The notes beneath the pieces are model-generated. The model did no database searches. It was given only the letters and a program-made list of their open reading frames with translations, and was not told the DNA's origin. This document shows positions 35,107 through 46,309 of a stretch of 64,000 nt of DNA, piece by piece (the stretch's first letter is position 1; each line of letters opens with the position of its first letter). Position numbers and translations under genes: made by a program. This stretch comes from Ilex aquifolium. Its lineage: Eukaryota > Streptophyta > Magnoliopsida > Aquifoliales > Aquifoliaceae. The DNA lies in NCBI GenBank assembly GCA_951799425.1, contig OX637410.1:7812001-7876000 (forward strand), written 5' to 3'.

Positions 35107-35503
35107 AACCTACCGGAAGGTGTGTGTCGGACTTCCGGAAGGTTTTGCTAAAAACCCCAGCTTGCCTTGCTCACAGCTAATACCTTCCGGAAGGTTTTGC
35201 CCACTGGAATGAACCTTCCGGAAGATTTTAGCTACTGGAGTAAAACCTACCGGAAGGACCTGTCTACTGGAGTGGACCTTCCGGAAGGTTTTGCCTTGGG
35301 TTTCTTTTTGACTGCCGAGTTCTTCCGGAAGGTTTTGTTTTCTGGAATGAACCTTCCGGAAGGTTTTGGCTACTGGAATGGACCTTCCGGAAGGTTTTTG
35401 CTACTGATGTCGACCTTCCGGAAGTTCTTGAAATTGATCTTTTTCATGTAACAGTTCCTTCAGTGACCTTCCGGTAGGTGTATGTCGACCTTCCGGAAGG
35501 TTT
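35107..35503. repeat. CCGG-palindrome array (ACCTTCCGGAAGGT) in the 5' LTR
   Basis: About a dozen units, mostly ACCTTCCGGAAGGT (14-bp perfect palindrome) with some ACCTACCGGAAGG variants. Spacers read GCCCACTGGAATG, GCTACTGGAGTAA or TCTACTGGAGTGG. It lies in the transcribed 3' part of the LTR; repeated at 42742-43138. Confidence 0.92.
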
Positions 35504-35720
35504 TTCCAAAAACTTGAAATTTTCAAAATGCTTAACCATGCTTTTGGGCTTTGTTTTCTTTGACTTCTATGACATAAATGGAGGTATAATTGACCTTGTG
35601 GATGGTAAATCTGATTAAAAGCATGTGAGTGACGTGGTGTCGGGTTATACGACTATCACGAGTATTTCCGCGGGTTGATGGGTTATCAACGGGACCCCCG
35701 GATTTTGGGGCGTCACAGCT

Positions 35721-35732
35721 TGGTATCAGAGC
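35721..35732 (+). other. Primer-binding site, initiator-Met tRNA
   Basis: TGGTATCAGAGC, 3 bp after the 5' LTR end. Confidence 0.95.
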
Positions 35733-36068
35733 ATAGGTTTACGATAAACCTAGGGCTTGATGGGCATGGGTTTAGACCATTACATTCCATGTGCATACAT
35801 GTTAATTGTTGTTTGCTATATGTTATGTGCTACATGACATGTGAATTATATACATGGTAGAATGTATATGTAAAGGAACACATTAGGTTAGAAAACATAA
35901 CCTTGGGTTCGGAATAAGGGATGAACGGAGTGGTTCATGGTATAAATGTCTACTAGTGGGTGGCATAAGCATTACTAGTGAGACAATGAGAGGAATTCTC
36001 AAAGTTTCAATCTTGATCCCTATTTTCGGGATACCTTGTGAGACTTGTTTGCTATCTGACAAATATAG
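35733..36068 (+). other. Leader between PBS and gag-pol
   Basis: 336 bp of untranslated leader. The packaging signal would be expected here, but I cannot point to a specific motif. Confidence 0.6.
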
Positions 36069-39000
36069 ATGGCTAGTCGAGGAAGGGGACGCCGAGGCGG
36101 TGGGAGAACTAATCAACAACCACCGGCCTTCGATCAACAGGCCTTTAATGAGACTATGGGCATGATGGCAGCTACGGTTGCACACCGGGGAGGTATGAGT
36201 AACCTCCAACAGTTCAAGGCACATAAACCTCCAGTTTTTACGGGAGGGGCGGATCCTATGGTGGCTGACCATTGGTTCCGGCAAGTAACAAAGATCTTGA
36301 AGGCAATGGGAATCACTTCCGACGCCAGTAAGATAACACTAGCTGCATTCCAGCTAGAAGGAGAATCCCAAGTGTGGTGGGATTGGGTCTCGGGCACAAA
36401 GGATCTTGAGACTATGACATGGGAAGAGTTCAAGGAGCTCTTCATGGGCAAGTATTTCCCACCGGCCATGCGACATGCAAAGGCCCGGGAGTTTCTGGAA
36501 TTGAAACAAGGAAACATGACGGTGATGGAATACGTGGCGAAGTTCACAGAACTAGCACGTTTCGCCGATGATTACGTAGCCACAGTTGTGGCTAAGGTAA
36601 GAAGGTTTGAGGAAGGCTTGAAGCTTTCCATTCGGGGGAAAATTGTAGGTCTTCTCCTACAAGATCTGGATTTAATGATCACGACGGCCATGGCTATTGA
36701 ACGAGAGGTGGATGACGCGAGGAATATTCGCGAGGGTGGTACTAAGGACAAGAAGAAGGAGGGACCATACTCTTCTTCTAGTGCGGGAAAGAGGCAGAGA
36801 ACTTTTACTCCGCAGGGACAGCAAGGGCAGAGCCGCGGCCATCAAAGCCAAGGCCAGGGTCAATCCTCCCAAGGTGGGAGAAATCAGAGGCCTTCCTACC
36901 AGGCAGGTCAACGGACTTGCTATCATTGCCACCAACCGGGGCACATGAAGCGGGATTGTCCTCAGAGGCAGGGATCCCAGAGTTATGGGGCATCCCAGTC
37001 CCAGTCTTCAGTGGGGCACACACAGACACCTTATGTTCCTCCCTACCCCACTACAGGCCAGGGAAGCCAGTACCAGTTCCAGGGTGCTGCACAGACCCCT
37101 ACTACATCACGTGCGAGTGCCACGCAATCAGGCCAGATGGGCCAGAGTTTGGGTCGAGGCCGAGGACAGGGCTTACAAGCCGGTACTTCAGGGACCCAGG
37201 GGCGTGTCTACGCCATGACGCCACAGACTGAACCGGCAGATTTGTCGGTGATACAGGGTACATTCTTACTCTCTCGTTTATGGGCTAGGGTATTATTTGA
37301 TTCTGGTGCATCACATTCATTTATTGCTGCATCTTGTGTGAAAGACTTGGGCTTAGAGGTTGAGACCTTGGAGGAGCCATTGCATGTGAGTTCTCCCCTA
37401 GGTGTTAGGGTGAGGGTTGGTCAGATATGTCGGGGTTGTGAGTTAGAGATCTCTGGGATTCTACTCACCGTTGACCTTAGGGTCATGGACATGTCGGAGT
37501 TTGATGTCATCCTAGGGATGGATTGGTTGACGGCACACCGTGTTGTGATAGACTGTGATCGGAAGAGGGTCACTGCTTATACGCCTGAGGGTGTTTGTTT
37601 CAAGTTCCAGGGGGACAAGCATGGTGCTTTACCCCAAGGGGTGTATGACTCCCGATGGCACGGGCAGTTGATGGGTTGGCTAGCAAGCCTTACCCTAGAG
37701 AACGAGGAGAGGCAGGAGTTGGGTCTACCTCGAGTGGTTTGTGAATACGAGGATGTTTTTCCGGATGAACTACCGGGATTACCTCCACATAGGGATGTAG
37801 ACTTTACCATTGAGTTACATCCTGGCACTTCGCCCATTTCTATGACTCCACATAGGATGGCGCCTGCTGAGTTGCAAGAACTCAAGGTCCAATTGCAGGA
37901 ATTGTTGGACAGGGGATTCATTAGACCGAGTACCTCACCATGGGGCGCTCCGGTGTTATTTGCAAAGAAGAAGGACAACACCCTTCGACTCTGCATAGAT
38001 TACCGGCAGTTAAATAGGGTTACTATCAAGAACAGGTACCCTTTGCCGAGGATTGATGACTTGTTTGATCAACTGAGAGGGGCGCGGGTCTACTCCAAAA
38101 TAGATCTACGTACCGGTTACCATCAGTTGAGGGTTAGGGAGGCAGATATCCCTAAGACGGCGTTCAGAACGCGGTATGGGCATTACGAGTTTACTGTCAT
38201 GCCTTTCGGATTGACGAATGCCCCGGCGGCATTCATGGATCTCATGCATAGGGTGTTCCAACCCTACCTTGATCAATTTGTCGTAGTCTTTGTTGACGAC
38301 ATCTTGATCTATTCCAAGTCTGAGGAGGAGCATGAGGGTCACTTGAGGATCGTTCTTCAGATCTTGAGAGACCATCAGTTGTATGCCAAGTTCAGCAAGT
38401 GTGAGTTTTGGCTGACTGAGGTGAAGTTTTTGGGACATGTAGTGTCGGCTTCGGGTGTATCCGTAGACCCGGAGAAGGTCGAGGCGGTGATGAATTGGGA
38501 GAGGCCGAAGTCAGTTTTCGAGATACGCAGTTTCTTGGGATTGGCTGGGTATTATCGGCGGTTTATCGAGGACTTCTCTAGGTTAGCTGCACCTATGACG
38601 AAGTTGACTCGGAAGGAGGTTAAGTTTGAGTGGAATGATTCTTGCGAGAAGGCATTCCAGGAGTTGAAGAGGAGGCTTACTTCAGCTCCTATATTGATAG
38701 TCCCAGAAAGGGGACAGAGGTACACAGTCTATTGTGATGCCTCTAAGGACGGGCTCGGATGTGTGTTGATGCAGTCCGGGAGGGTCGTGGCTTATGGTTC
38801 TCGACAGTTAAAGAACCACGAGCAGAATTACCCTACGCATGATATGGAGTTGGCGGCTATTGTCTTTGCCTTGAAGGCTTGGCGCCACTACCTGTATGGT
38901 GAGCAGTTTGAGGTGTTTTCAGACCACAAGAGTCTGAAGTACATCTTTACACAGCGGGACCTCAACATGAGGCAACGCAGATGGATGGAGTTTCTGGAAG

Positions 39001-40694
39001 ATTACGACTTCACGTTGCATTACCATCCTGGTAAGGCAAATGTGGTGGCTGACGCACTTAGCCGAAAGTCGAGGGGAGTCTTGGCTAGTATGGCTTCCCG
39101 GGAGTGGGAAATGCTCGAAACTGTGGGACAGTTTGGGCTACATTACATGGGGCAGGCTCAGGGTACCCTGGGAAGTTTGGTGGCTACGCCTTCCCTACTG
39201 AGCAGAGTGATTGAGTCTCAGGGGCAAGACCCAGAGATAGTGTCCATTAAGGACCGGGTGCAGTCGGGTACAGGTGACGAGGGCTGGGCCATTCATTTGG
39301 ATGGTAGTCTTCGGTATAGGGGAAGGATTGTGGTTCCCCAATCTCCAGATCTAAGGGAGGAGATTCTTAGGGAATTTCATTGTTCCCGTTTTGCAGTTCA
39401 TCCAGGGGGCACGAAGATGTATCATGATCTTCGTCGCCAGTATTATTGGAATGGGATGAAGAGACAAGTTGGTGAATTTGTTGGGAGATGTCTCACATGT
39501 CAGCAAGTGAAGGCTGAACACCAGAGACCAGCGGGATTACTCCAGCCTTTGGAGGTAGCTGAGTGGAAGTGGGAGCATGTCACGATGGATTTTGTGACTC
39601 ACTTGCCACGGACATCGCGGGGACATGATGCGGTGTGGGTGATAGTGGACCGGCTTACGAAGTCGGCACACTTCTTGGCTGTGCGGATGACCTTCACATT
39701 GGAGGAATTCTGTAGGTTATATATACGGGAGATTGTCCGATTGCATGGGGTGCCCGTATCTATAGTATCGGATCGGGATCCCAGATTCACATCTCATTTT
39801 TGGGAGAGTTTCCAGCGAACCATGGGGACTCAGTTGATGATGAGCACTGCTTTTCATCCCCAGACGGACGGTCAGTCTGAGAGGACCATCCAGACACTAG
39901 AGGACATGCTGCGGGCATGCGTCCTAGACCTCAAGGGAAGCTGGGAAGATCACTTACCCTTGGTAGAGTTTGCCTATAACAATAGTTATCAGGCGAGCAT
40001 ACAGATGGCACCCTATGAGGCATTATATGGGAGGCCTTGTAGATCTCCGGTTTGTTGGACGGAGGTTGGAGAGAGACCCTCTACGGGTCCTGAGTTGATT
40101 AGAGACACCTCAGAGAAGGTGAACTTGATACGGAAGCGTCTTCTCACGGCTCAGAGCCGGCAGAAGAGCTACGCCGACAGACGGCGGAGACCTCTAGAGT
40201 TTGAGGTGGGTGATCATGTATTCTTGAAGGTTATGCCTACGAGAGGAGTGGTCAGGTTCGGCAAGCGGGGAAAACTGTCGCCGAGATATATCGGGCCCTT
40301 CGAGGTACTCGAGAGGGTTGGTGCAGTTGCTTACCGATTGGCGTTACCGCCTGATTTAGCAAGTGTTCACGCAGTATTCCATGTCTCTATGCTCCGGAAA
40401 TACACACCAGATCCGACTCATGTGGTGGATTGGGGCGAGCTTGTTGTGGATACAGATGGGACCTTCGAGGAGGGACCGGTACGTATCATGGATAGCCGGG
40501 AACAGGTTTTGCGAGGCAAGACCGTGAGGTTAGTGAAGGTGCTTTGGCAGCACCGGGGAGTAGAGGAGGCAACATGGGAGCGTGAGGACACCATACGTGC
40601 CAATTACCCTTTCCTGTTTGAGGATAGAGGTACATTTTCATACTTACGGCTTGGTATTGAGAGTATATTACTTGTTGCATATGCATGCTATTAA
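36069..40694 (+). CDS. gag-pol: Intact gag-pol polyprotein, Tekay chromovirus, 1,541 aa
   Basis: A single frame carries gag and pol, as in Tekay elements. Residues: capsid about 45-215; CCHC knuckle 284-297 ([14 protein letters not shown]); aspartyl protease D411-S-G-A; RT about 590-800 with catalytic F-V-D-D at 741-744; RNase H from D890; integrase HHCC zinc domain about 1104-1145; catalytic D1174, D1235 and E1271 (35 residues between the last two, the D,D35E pattern); chromodomain about 1470-1525 (V-R-I-M-D ... V-K-V-L-W-Q-H ... A-T-W-E-R). The chromodomain would direct integration toward modified histones in heterochromatin. The start follows an R-G-R-G-R-R-rich N-terminus; a stop-free upstream alternative is not seen. 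No inactivating lesion is visible. Protein products would act in cytoplasmic particles and then in the nucleus. Confidence 0.96.
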   Translation: MASRGRGRRGGGRTNQQPPAFDQQAFNETMGMMAATVAHRGGMSNLQQFKAHKPPVFTGGADPMVADHWFRQVTKILKAMGITSDASKITLAAFQLEGESQVWWDWVSGTKDLETMTWEEFKELFMGKYFPPAMRHAKAREFLELKQGNMTVMEYVAKFTELARFADDYVATVVAKVRRFEEGLKLSIRGKIVGLLLQDLDLMITTAMAIEREVDDARNIREGGTKDKKKEGPYSSSSAGKRQRTFTPQGQQGQSRGHQSQGQGQSSQGGRNQRPSYQAGQRTCYHCHQPGHMKRDCPQRQGSQSYGASQSQSSVGHTQTPYVPPYPTTGQGSQYQFQGAAQTPTTSRASATQSGQMGQSLGRGRGQGLQAGTSGTQGRVYAMTPQTEPADLSVIQGTFLLSRLWARVLFDSGASHSFIAASCVKDLGLEVETLEEPLHVSSPLGVRVRVGQICRGCELEISGILLTVDLRVMDMSEFDVILGMDWLTAHRVVIDCDRKRVTAYTPEGVCFKFQGDKHGALPQGVYDSRWHGQLMGWLASLTLENEERQELGLPRVVCEYEDVFPDELPGLPPHRDVDFTIELHPGTSPISMTPHRMAPAELQELKVQLQELLDRGFIRPSTSPWGAPVLFAKKKDNTLRLCIDYRQLNRVTIKNRYPLPRIDDLFDQLRGARVYSKIDLRTGYHQLRVREADIPKTAFRTRYGHYEFTVMPFGLTNAPAAFMDLMHRVFQPYLDQFVVVFVDDILIYSKSEEEHEGHLRIVLQILRDHQLYAKFSKCEFWLTEVKFLGHVVSASGVSVDPEKVEAVMNWERPKSVFEIRSFLGLAGYYRRFIEDFSRLAAPMTKLTRKEVKFEWNDSCEKAFQELKRRLTSAPILIVPERGQRYTVYCDASKDGLGCVLMQSGRVVAYGSRQLKNHEQNYPTHDMELAAIVFALKAWRHYLYGEQFEVFSDHKSLKYIFTQRDLNMRQRRWMEFLEDYDFTLHYHPGKANVVADALSRKSRGVLASMASREWEMLETVGQFGLHYMGQAQGTLGSLVATPSLLSRVIESQGQDPEIVSIKDRVQSGTGDEGWAIHLDGSLRYRGRIVVPQSPDLREEILREFHCSRFAVHPGGTKMYHDLRRQYYWNGMKRQVGEFVGRCLTCQQVKAEHQRPAGLLQPLEVAEWKWEHVTMDFVTHLPRTSRGHDAVWVIVDRLTKSAHFLAVRMTFTLEEFCRLYIREIVRLHGVPVSIVSDRDPRFTSHFWESFQRTMGTQLMMSTAFHPQTDGQSERTIQTLEDMLRACVLDLKGSWEDHLPLVEFAYNNSYQASIQMAPYEALYGRPCRSPVCWTEVGERPSTGPELIRDTSEKVNLIRKRLLTAQSRQKSYADRRRRPLEFEVGDHVFLKVMPTRGVVRFGKRGKLSPRYIGPFEVLERVGAVAYRLALPPDLASVHAVFHVSMLRKYTPDPTHVVDWGELVVDTDGTFEEGPVRIMDSREQVLRGKTVRLVKVLWQHRGVEEATWEREDTIRANYPFLFEDRGTFSYLRLGIESILLVAYACY

Positions 40695-40734
40695 ATGTAT
40701 ATGTGTATGTGAATTTCAGGGACGAAATTCTTTT

Positions 40735-40747
40735 AAGGGGGGGAGAA
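40735..40747 (+). other. Polypurine tract of the young Tekay element
   Basis: AAGGGGGGGGAGAA lies directly before the 3' LTR start at 40748; primer for plus-strand synthesis. Confidence 0.9.
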
Positions 40748-43352
40748 TGTGAAACCCGGGAAAATTTGAAATTTTTCTGAAAAAGGGCAAAATGGTAATT
40801 TGCCATTACTGCACGTATTTGAAATACATATGTTCTAGACCTCGGATGAGGAAACGGAGTGCGTCGTTGGATTCGCAACGCGAAATCTAGTGACCACCAG
40901 AAAATTCGTTGAATTTCGAGATAGTCGGATTTTGCACGTAGTTCGAGACGACTGCGTGGCGATTGACCTTTTAAAGGTCCCCAAAAACGAGAAATATTAA
41001 ATTTCCTTATAATTGGATTAATGTGCCAATAAAATTTATTTGGACTTAATCCGGGACTTAATGAGTCGTTTCGGGACGAAAAACGGACCCGAAAGTAATA
41101 AACGAGCGGTGCGATGTAGACCACACATTTAAAATTATAAATAGGAGCTAAAATATCTGAAAAATCAGAATTTCCAAGCCACTTGAGTCTTTGTTCAGCC
41201 GTTCAAAGAGAGAGAGAAAGAGAGGAGAGAGAAAAGGGTTTTCTTAAGCCTTTCTCCGGCGAATTCTCCGACAACCGTCGCTCGGATTCCGTCGAGCTAG
41301 AAGAGAGAGGTGATCTACTCGTCGAGGGCTACGTCTACGTACCAAAAATAAGGCGTTTCACCGAAGATCCAAAGGTGGAGTTTGGGGAAAGTCTTGGATT
41401 TTGGGTGATTTTGGTGTATAGAGATTGCCTACATCTCTATTGAGGTAGGGGTTAATCCTATCTTGGATCATTCTACTCTAGGTGTAGCTAGAATAAGGGT
41501 ATACATAAATATATGCATGAGTAATAATGTATATATGTGATTTATGGTTTGTGCCTACAAGGTGTTTGTTTAAATGCCTTAGTTGATAAATGGGTGTTAT
41601 TTCAATTATATTGTGGTAACATATTTGTGTGTATAGAGATAATTGAAATTTATGCTCTATGTTGTCAAGATATGACTTTGATATGTTGATATGAATATGT
41701 GGTTTGGTAGTTATATGCACTTGATATAATTGCCATGAAGTTATGACATGTTGAACATGTGGATACATTGCTCATGTGGTAGATGTTGCATTTTGAGCAT
41801 TTTCATGGCATCACATTCATGGGACTATTGCATGAGTGTTGGTGTGTGGGAGATGCATGGATATAATCAACACCTTGTTTGGTGGTTGATATGTGGGCTT
41901 GGAAATGTGGACCGATGGTCACATGGAGTCACATGATTGCATTGCATAAGGAAAAACTTGTGTTGGGTATAGTAAGAAGGGGCATGACGACTTCCTTGGG
42001 TGCAAAACCCTAAACCACTTGGTTGAGTCACTTGGCCGGCGGTGAGATTCCAGAAAAGTGACACGGTGTACGGAACCGGCGGTGTGATTCCGAAAATCCG
42101 TTGCCCAAAGAAAACACAAGGGTTTTGGTTATAAAAACACCCATTCAATGGGTAGATTCCAATGATGATCGGATTTCATAACGATCATTGGAAGGGTTTT
42201 TCCGTCAATAGACGGGGTGCATTACACTTTGGCGTTGCATTGTGTTGCGTGAGTCGGTGGGGACTCGGGTTGAAATGCATGGGTGAGTGTCACTTCATTC
42301 CATGGCATGACATTGTTGCATTCCATCATAGAATGCATAAGTATGTGAAATGTTAAGTGATATGTTTATGTTATGATTACATGAGCATGTGCATCTAGGG
42401 GGAGAGTAACCTCTATAGGTTTATCTCTACTGGGCGTTGTGCTCACCCTATACGGGAAACCATTTTCAGGTGTCGGGTTTACACCGGCGATTGGCTCCCA
42501 TGGAGAGCATCGAGCATGAAGGGGGCCGGCTTGTGGCCTTAGTTTAAGTTTTGTAAAACCTTTAACAAAATTCCATTTTGATGTATATATATTATGGAAT
42601 GAATTGTAATAGAGATTGTATGAGTTGGGTATTATATGGAAAATCTCATTAAACATGTATTGAATGAGTTTGGAGTGTATGGGGTAGCTTTAAGGATGGT
42701 TTGGAGGGGGAAGAAATCCATTTTTATGCTCACAGTCTGAAAACCTACCGGAAGGTGTGTGTCGGACTTCCGAAAGGTTTTGCTAAAAACCCCAGCTTGC
42801 CTTGCTCACAGCTAATACCTTCCGGAAGGTTTTGCCCACTGGAATGAACCTTCCGGAAGATTTTAGCTACTGGAGTAAAACCTACCGGAAGGACCTGTCT
42901 ACTGGAGTGGACCTTCCGGAAGGTTTTGCCTTGGGTTTCTTTTTGACTGCCGAGTTCTTCCGGAAGGTTTTGTTTTCTGGAATGAACCTTCCGGAAGGTT
43001 TTGGCTACTGGAATGGACCTTCCGGAAGGTTTTTGCTACTGATGTCGACCTTCCGGAAGTTCTTGAAATTGATCTTTTTCATGTAACAGTTCCTTCAGTG
43101 ACCTTCCGGTAGGTGTATGTCGACCTTCCGGAAGGTTTTTCCAAAAACTTGAAATTTTCAAAATGCTTAACCATGCTTTTGGGCTTTGTTTTCTTTGACT
43201 TCTATGACATAAATGGAGGTATAATTGACCTTGTGGATGGTAAATCTGATTAAAAGCATGTGAGTGACGTGGTGTCGGGTTATACGACTATCACGAGTAT
43301 TTCCGCGGGTTGATGGGTTATCAACGGGACCCCCGGATTTTGGGGCGTCACA
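40748..43352 (+). repeat. 3' LTR of the young Tekay element, 2,605 bp
   Basis: Identical to 33113-35717 except for the four substitutions listed for the element; one of them (42773) changes a CCGG in the palindrome array to CCGA. It ends at 43352 and is followed by the TSD GTGGA. Confidence 0.96.
42742..43138. repeat. CCGG-palindrome array in the 3' LTR
   Basis: Copy of 35107-35503 with one changed unit (CTTCCGAAAG at about 42768-42777). Confidence 0.92.
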
Positions 43353-44865
43353 GTGGAAGTGTACGTGAACGTGGATGTGGGCGTGGTCGTGGAGGTTAAG
43401 CCAATCCACCACCACCGCCACCTCCCGATGCCTTGAATGGCATATATCAATGCTTGAGGGAGCTCACCACTTTGGTACAAAACCAAAATGGGAACAATAA
43501 CCATAATGGTGGAGCTCATCCACTCGCTCAAGTACCAGGCAATGGGAACGGAGACCGAAGGATAATAGCTCATTGGGAATTCTTGAGGTAACGTACACCC
43601 AATTTCCAAGGGAGCTCCAATTATTTGGATACGGATAGGTGGATACGGCGGGTGAAGAAAGTGTGTGACGGCATGGGAGTTGCCGAAGACTTGAGGGTTG
43701 GCTTGGTGACCTACTTGTTAGAGGGGGAGGCCGACTATTGGCGGGATTCGGTTAAGAGACGGAGGGACACCGATGCTCTCACTTGGGAGGAGTTCGACCG
43801 AATCTTCCAATACAAGTACTTCCCTGAATCAGTCAGAGACCGAATGAAGGCTGATTCTTGCACTACGACAGGGCAGTATGACGGTGGTCGAGTAAGAGAG
43901 GAGGTTTGACGAGCTCTCCCGTTATGCTATCGGATTTATATCTACTGGGGCCGACAGGGCCAAACGCTTTGAGCAGGGATTGAGGCCTGTCATCCGAGAG
44001 AAGTTGGTGCCCCTCAAGATCCGGGAGTATGGGGACCTGGTTGACCTAGCTGCATTGGTGGAGAGAGATATAGAGGACAGCCAGCGGCGACAGAGCTTCG
44101 CGAGAAGAGGTCCGATCAGGACAGACCCTAGCACCAGTGGAGTGCAGCGAGCAGCACCATACCGAAGTCCAGACCAGGCAGGTGGACAGAGACTTCTGAC
44201 AGCTCGAGGAGATGAAGTGACTCAGACTAGAAAAAGCACTGACCTGCGCCAATGTTTTGCATGCGGAGAGTATGGGCACTTCAAACATAGATGCCCCTCG
44301 TTTCCCCCAAGGACCAAACAAGCAACCGAGCAAGTACCAGCAAACAAGCCACCTCTACAAAGGCCAGCACAGCAGAGACCTCAGATAGCTCGAGGAGCGG
44401 GAGGCGTACCAGAGAGAGTAGGCACGGATGCACGCCAATGCTTTGCCTGTGGAGGTGTTGGACACTTCAAAGATAATTGTCCATTGCTTTCCACCAAGAC
44501 CAACCAAGCAACTCGGCGAGTGAATGCAAACAGGCCACCGCTACGACAGCCATTACCACCACAGAGACCGTTACAAGCTCATGCCCCCGGCGGCGCCAAT
44601 CAAGGAAGGGTTTTTGCTTTGACTCAACCGGAGGAAGATGCCTCCAACGCCGTTGTGAAAGGTATTGCTCTTCTCTACAATTTTTGGGCCCGAATTATAT
44701 TGGATTCCTATGCGACTTATTCTTTTATACGTACTACGAACGCTGTGGAATTGAGATTGGGTTCCGAGGAGCTAGAACATGCTTTATATGTTGACTTGCC
44801 TACGAGAGAACAGGGGGATACCAGGCTGGTCTGTAAGGGTTACGTGCAAGCGGATTACATTTCAG

Positions 44866-45880
44866 TTACCAGTAGGTTTACTTATATATATTTCTTTGAC
44901 TCTAAATGTTATATATATGCTATCCAATCCTTGATTCTTGCTATTCTTGAAATTAATGCCATATGGAAAATAATGTGATGGTTGGGTAACCCTTAAATCG
45001 CCTTGCTTGCTACCAAACCATAGTTTTCAAGAAAAATGTGTTTTTCTCTTGATTTCTCCTTTGTTGATATTTGTTTGTTATTGATTTCAATACCTGATTG
45101 TTCCTTATTTTTAATTCTAAGCTTGATATTCGTTGTTATGGATTTCAAGAAGTGATTGTTCCTTTGTTCTTGATTTCCAAGCTTAATATTCATTTGTTCT
45201 TGATATCTAAATTTGATATGCACTTGGTAGTGACTATAACCCTTGTGATTCAATTATTCTCAATATCCAATACTGGATATTCTTTATTCTTGGTTCCAAG
45301 ACTTGAGTGTTCTTTTGGTCTTGATTTCTAAGCTTCATAATCCTTTGTTCTTGATTTCACACATTGATAGTCGTTTGTTATTGATTTCCATACATGATTG
45401 TTCCGTTAAATCTTAATTTCTCCTTTGTTCATGACTTTCAAGCTTGATACGCTTTTATTCTTGATTTCCAAGCTTAATATTCATTTGTTCTTGATAGCCA
45501 AATTAATATTCATTTGTTGTTGATTCTAACCCTTGTGATTCATTTATTCTTGATATTCAATACTTGATACTCATTGGTTCTTGATTTCAAGACTTGACAT
45601 TCAATTGCTCTTGATTTCAATACTTGATTTCTCCTTGTCCTTGAGTTCAAAACTTGATACTCTTTAGTTCTTGGTTACAAATCTTGATATGCATCTGTTA
45701 TTGACTCCAAGACTCGATTGTTACTTTGTTCTTGATTCCAAAGCTTGATTATTTATTTGTTCCTTAATTCAAAATTCTAACGATTGGTATTGACCAATAA
45801 AATGGTATTTTCGATGATATTATGTTAATTTTTCTTAAATTATTTCGTTGGAAAAATGTATGTGGATTTGGGTCGCCTAA
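44866..45880 (+). repeat. LTR-derived minisatellite replacing pol in the outer element
   Basis: Where RT, RNase H and most of integrase should be, there is instead T-rich DNA built on a unit of about 30 bp resembling TTGTTCTTGATTTCAAG-CTTGAT-ATTCAT, some 20 or more degenerate copies from about 45040 to 45780. Both ends resemble the R/U5 part of the outer family's own LTR: 'cttgattcttg(a/c)..attcttg' near 44930 corresponds to 31580, and 'aataaaatggtatttt.gatgat' near 45797 corresponds to 31745-31775. There is a higher-order duplication (45179 and 45470 blocks share 'aagcttaatattcatttgtt'). Coding resumes near 45880. No gene. Confidence 0.8.
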
Positions 45881-46268
45881 GAAAGGAGTGTTTAGATTCG
45901 GCCAAAAGGGCAAGTTAGCGCCAAGATATACCAGACCGTTTGAGGTAATCAAAGCGGTAGGCAAGGCGGCATATCAACTTCGACTACCAGCCCAGCTATC
46001 CGGAGTACATGATGTGTTCCACGTGTCCATGTTGAGAAGGTGTCACTCGGATGCAACTCCAGTCGTGAACTTGGAGGAGATTGAAATTCAAGACGGAGCA
46101 ACCTACGCAGAACAACCGGTAGAAATTCTCGACGCCCAGGAAAAAGTGGTTCGCAACAAAGTTATCAGATTGGTGAATGTTTTGTGGCAACACCATGGAG
46201 TGGAGGAAGCTACATGGGAACCGGAGCAAGAAATGCGGGAGAAGTATCCATATTTGTTCGCTACTTGA
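45881..46268 (+). pseudogene. Integrase tail and chromodomain of the outer element
   Basis: In-frame similarity starts at K-K-G-V-F-R-F-G-Q-K-G-K-L-A-P-R-Y, the conserved integrase C-terminal motif, and runs through F-H-V-S-M-L-R-R to a chromodomain (V-E-I-L-D ... [16 protein letters not shown]) with a TGA at 46266-46268. It is cut at its 5' side by the repeat segment. This stretch itself has no stop, so the tail decayed less than gag. Confidence 0.88.
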
Positions 46269-46296
46269 GGTAAGTTTCGAGGACGAAACTTTCTTT

Positions 46297-46309
46297 AAGG
46301 GGGGTGGAT
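46297..46309 (+). other. Polypurine tract of the outer element
   Basis: AAGGGGGGTGGAT immediately precedes the 3' LTR start TGTAACACCCC at 46310. Confidence 0.82.

Larger units (their letters stand above)
33113..35717 (+). repeat. 5' LTR of the young Tekay element, 2,605 bp
   Basis: TGTGAAACCC...GGGGCGTCACA. U3 is about 0.4 kb up to the TATA box at 33501-33509; after it comes a GA-rich leader and about 2.2 kb of R/U5, unusually long. The palindrome array occupies 35107-35503. Short ORFs (for example 33548-33808, repeated exactly in the 3' LTR) are LTR copies of one another, not genes. Confidence 0.96.
33113..43352 (+). mobile_element. Complete young Tekay chromovirus, 10,240 bp
   Basis: Perfect TSDs GTGGA (33108-33112 and 43353-43357). 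Two 2,605-bp LTRs differ, by eye, at only four positions (33772/41407, 34567/42202, 34675/42310, 35138/42773), with no indel. It contains an intact PBS, one uninterrupted gag-pol ORF of 1,541 codons and a polypurine tract. All parts needed for autonomous movement appear present. It is inserted in the Arg/Gly-rich start of another element's gag. Confidence 0.97.
33044..44865 (+). pseudogene. gag-protease of the outer chromovirus, split and mutated
   Basis: The ATG at 33044 starts an Arg/Gly-rich N-terminus; after exactly 23 codons (33112) the nested element begins, and the frame resumes at 43358. Stops (near 43397 and 43588) and a frameshift near 43870 break it. Capsid motifs include D-R-W-I-R-R-V-K-K near 43640, Y-L-L-E-G-E-A-D-Y-W near 43720 and F-P-E-S-V-R-D near 43820. 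Two knuckles, C-F-A-C-G-E-Y-G-H-F-K-H-R-C near 44255 and C-F-A-C-G-G-V-G-H-F-K-D-N-C near 44440, are about 60 residues apart. The protease site is degraded: L-D-S-Y-A-T-Y near 44700, where D-S-G-A is expected. Coding similarity ends near 44865. Confidence 0.88.

Noticed and set aside
35107..35503. CRISPR-like array of short repeats with spacers
   Set aside because: The spacers are similar to each other and the repeats are perfect palindromes of variable spacing inside an LTR of a plant retrotransposon; there are no cas genes, and the array is duplicated in the other LTR.
40486..41124. 212-codon minus-strand ORF across the end of gag-pol and the 3' LTR
   Set aside because: It is antisense to coding and LTR DNA; its LTR part recurs antisense in the 5' LTR (32926-33489). 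It is a shadow of the LTR.
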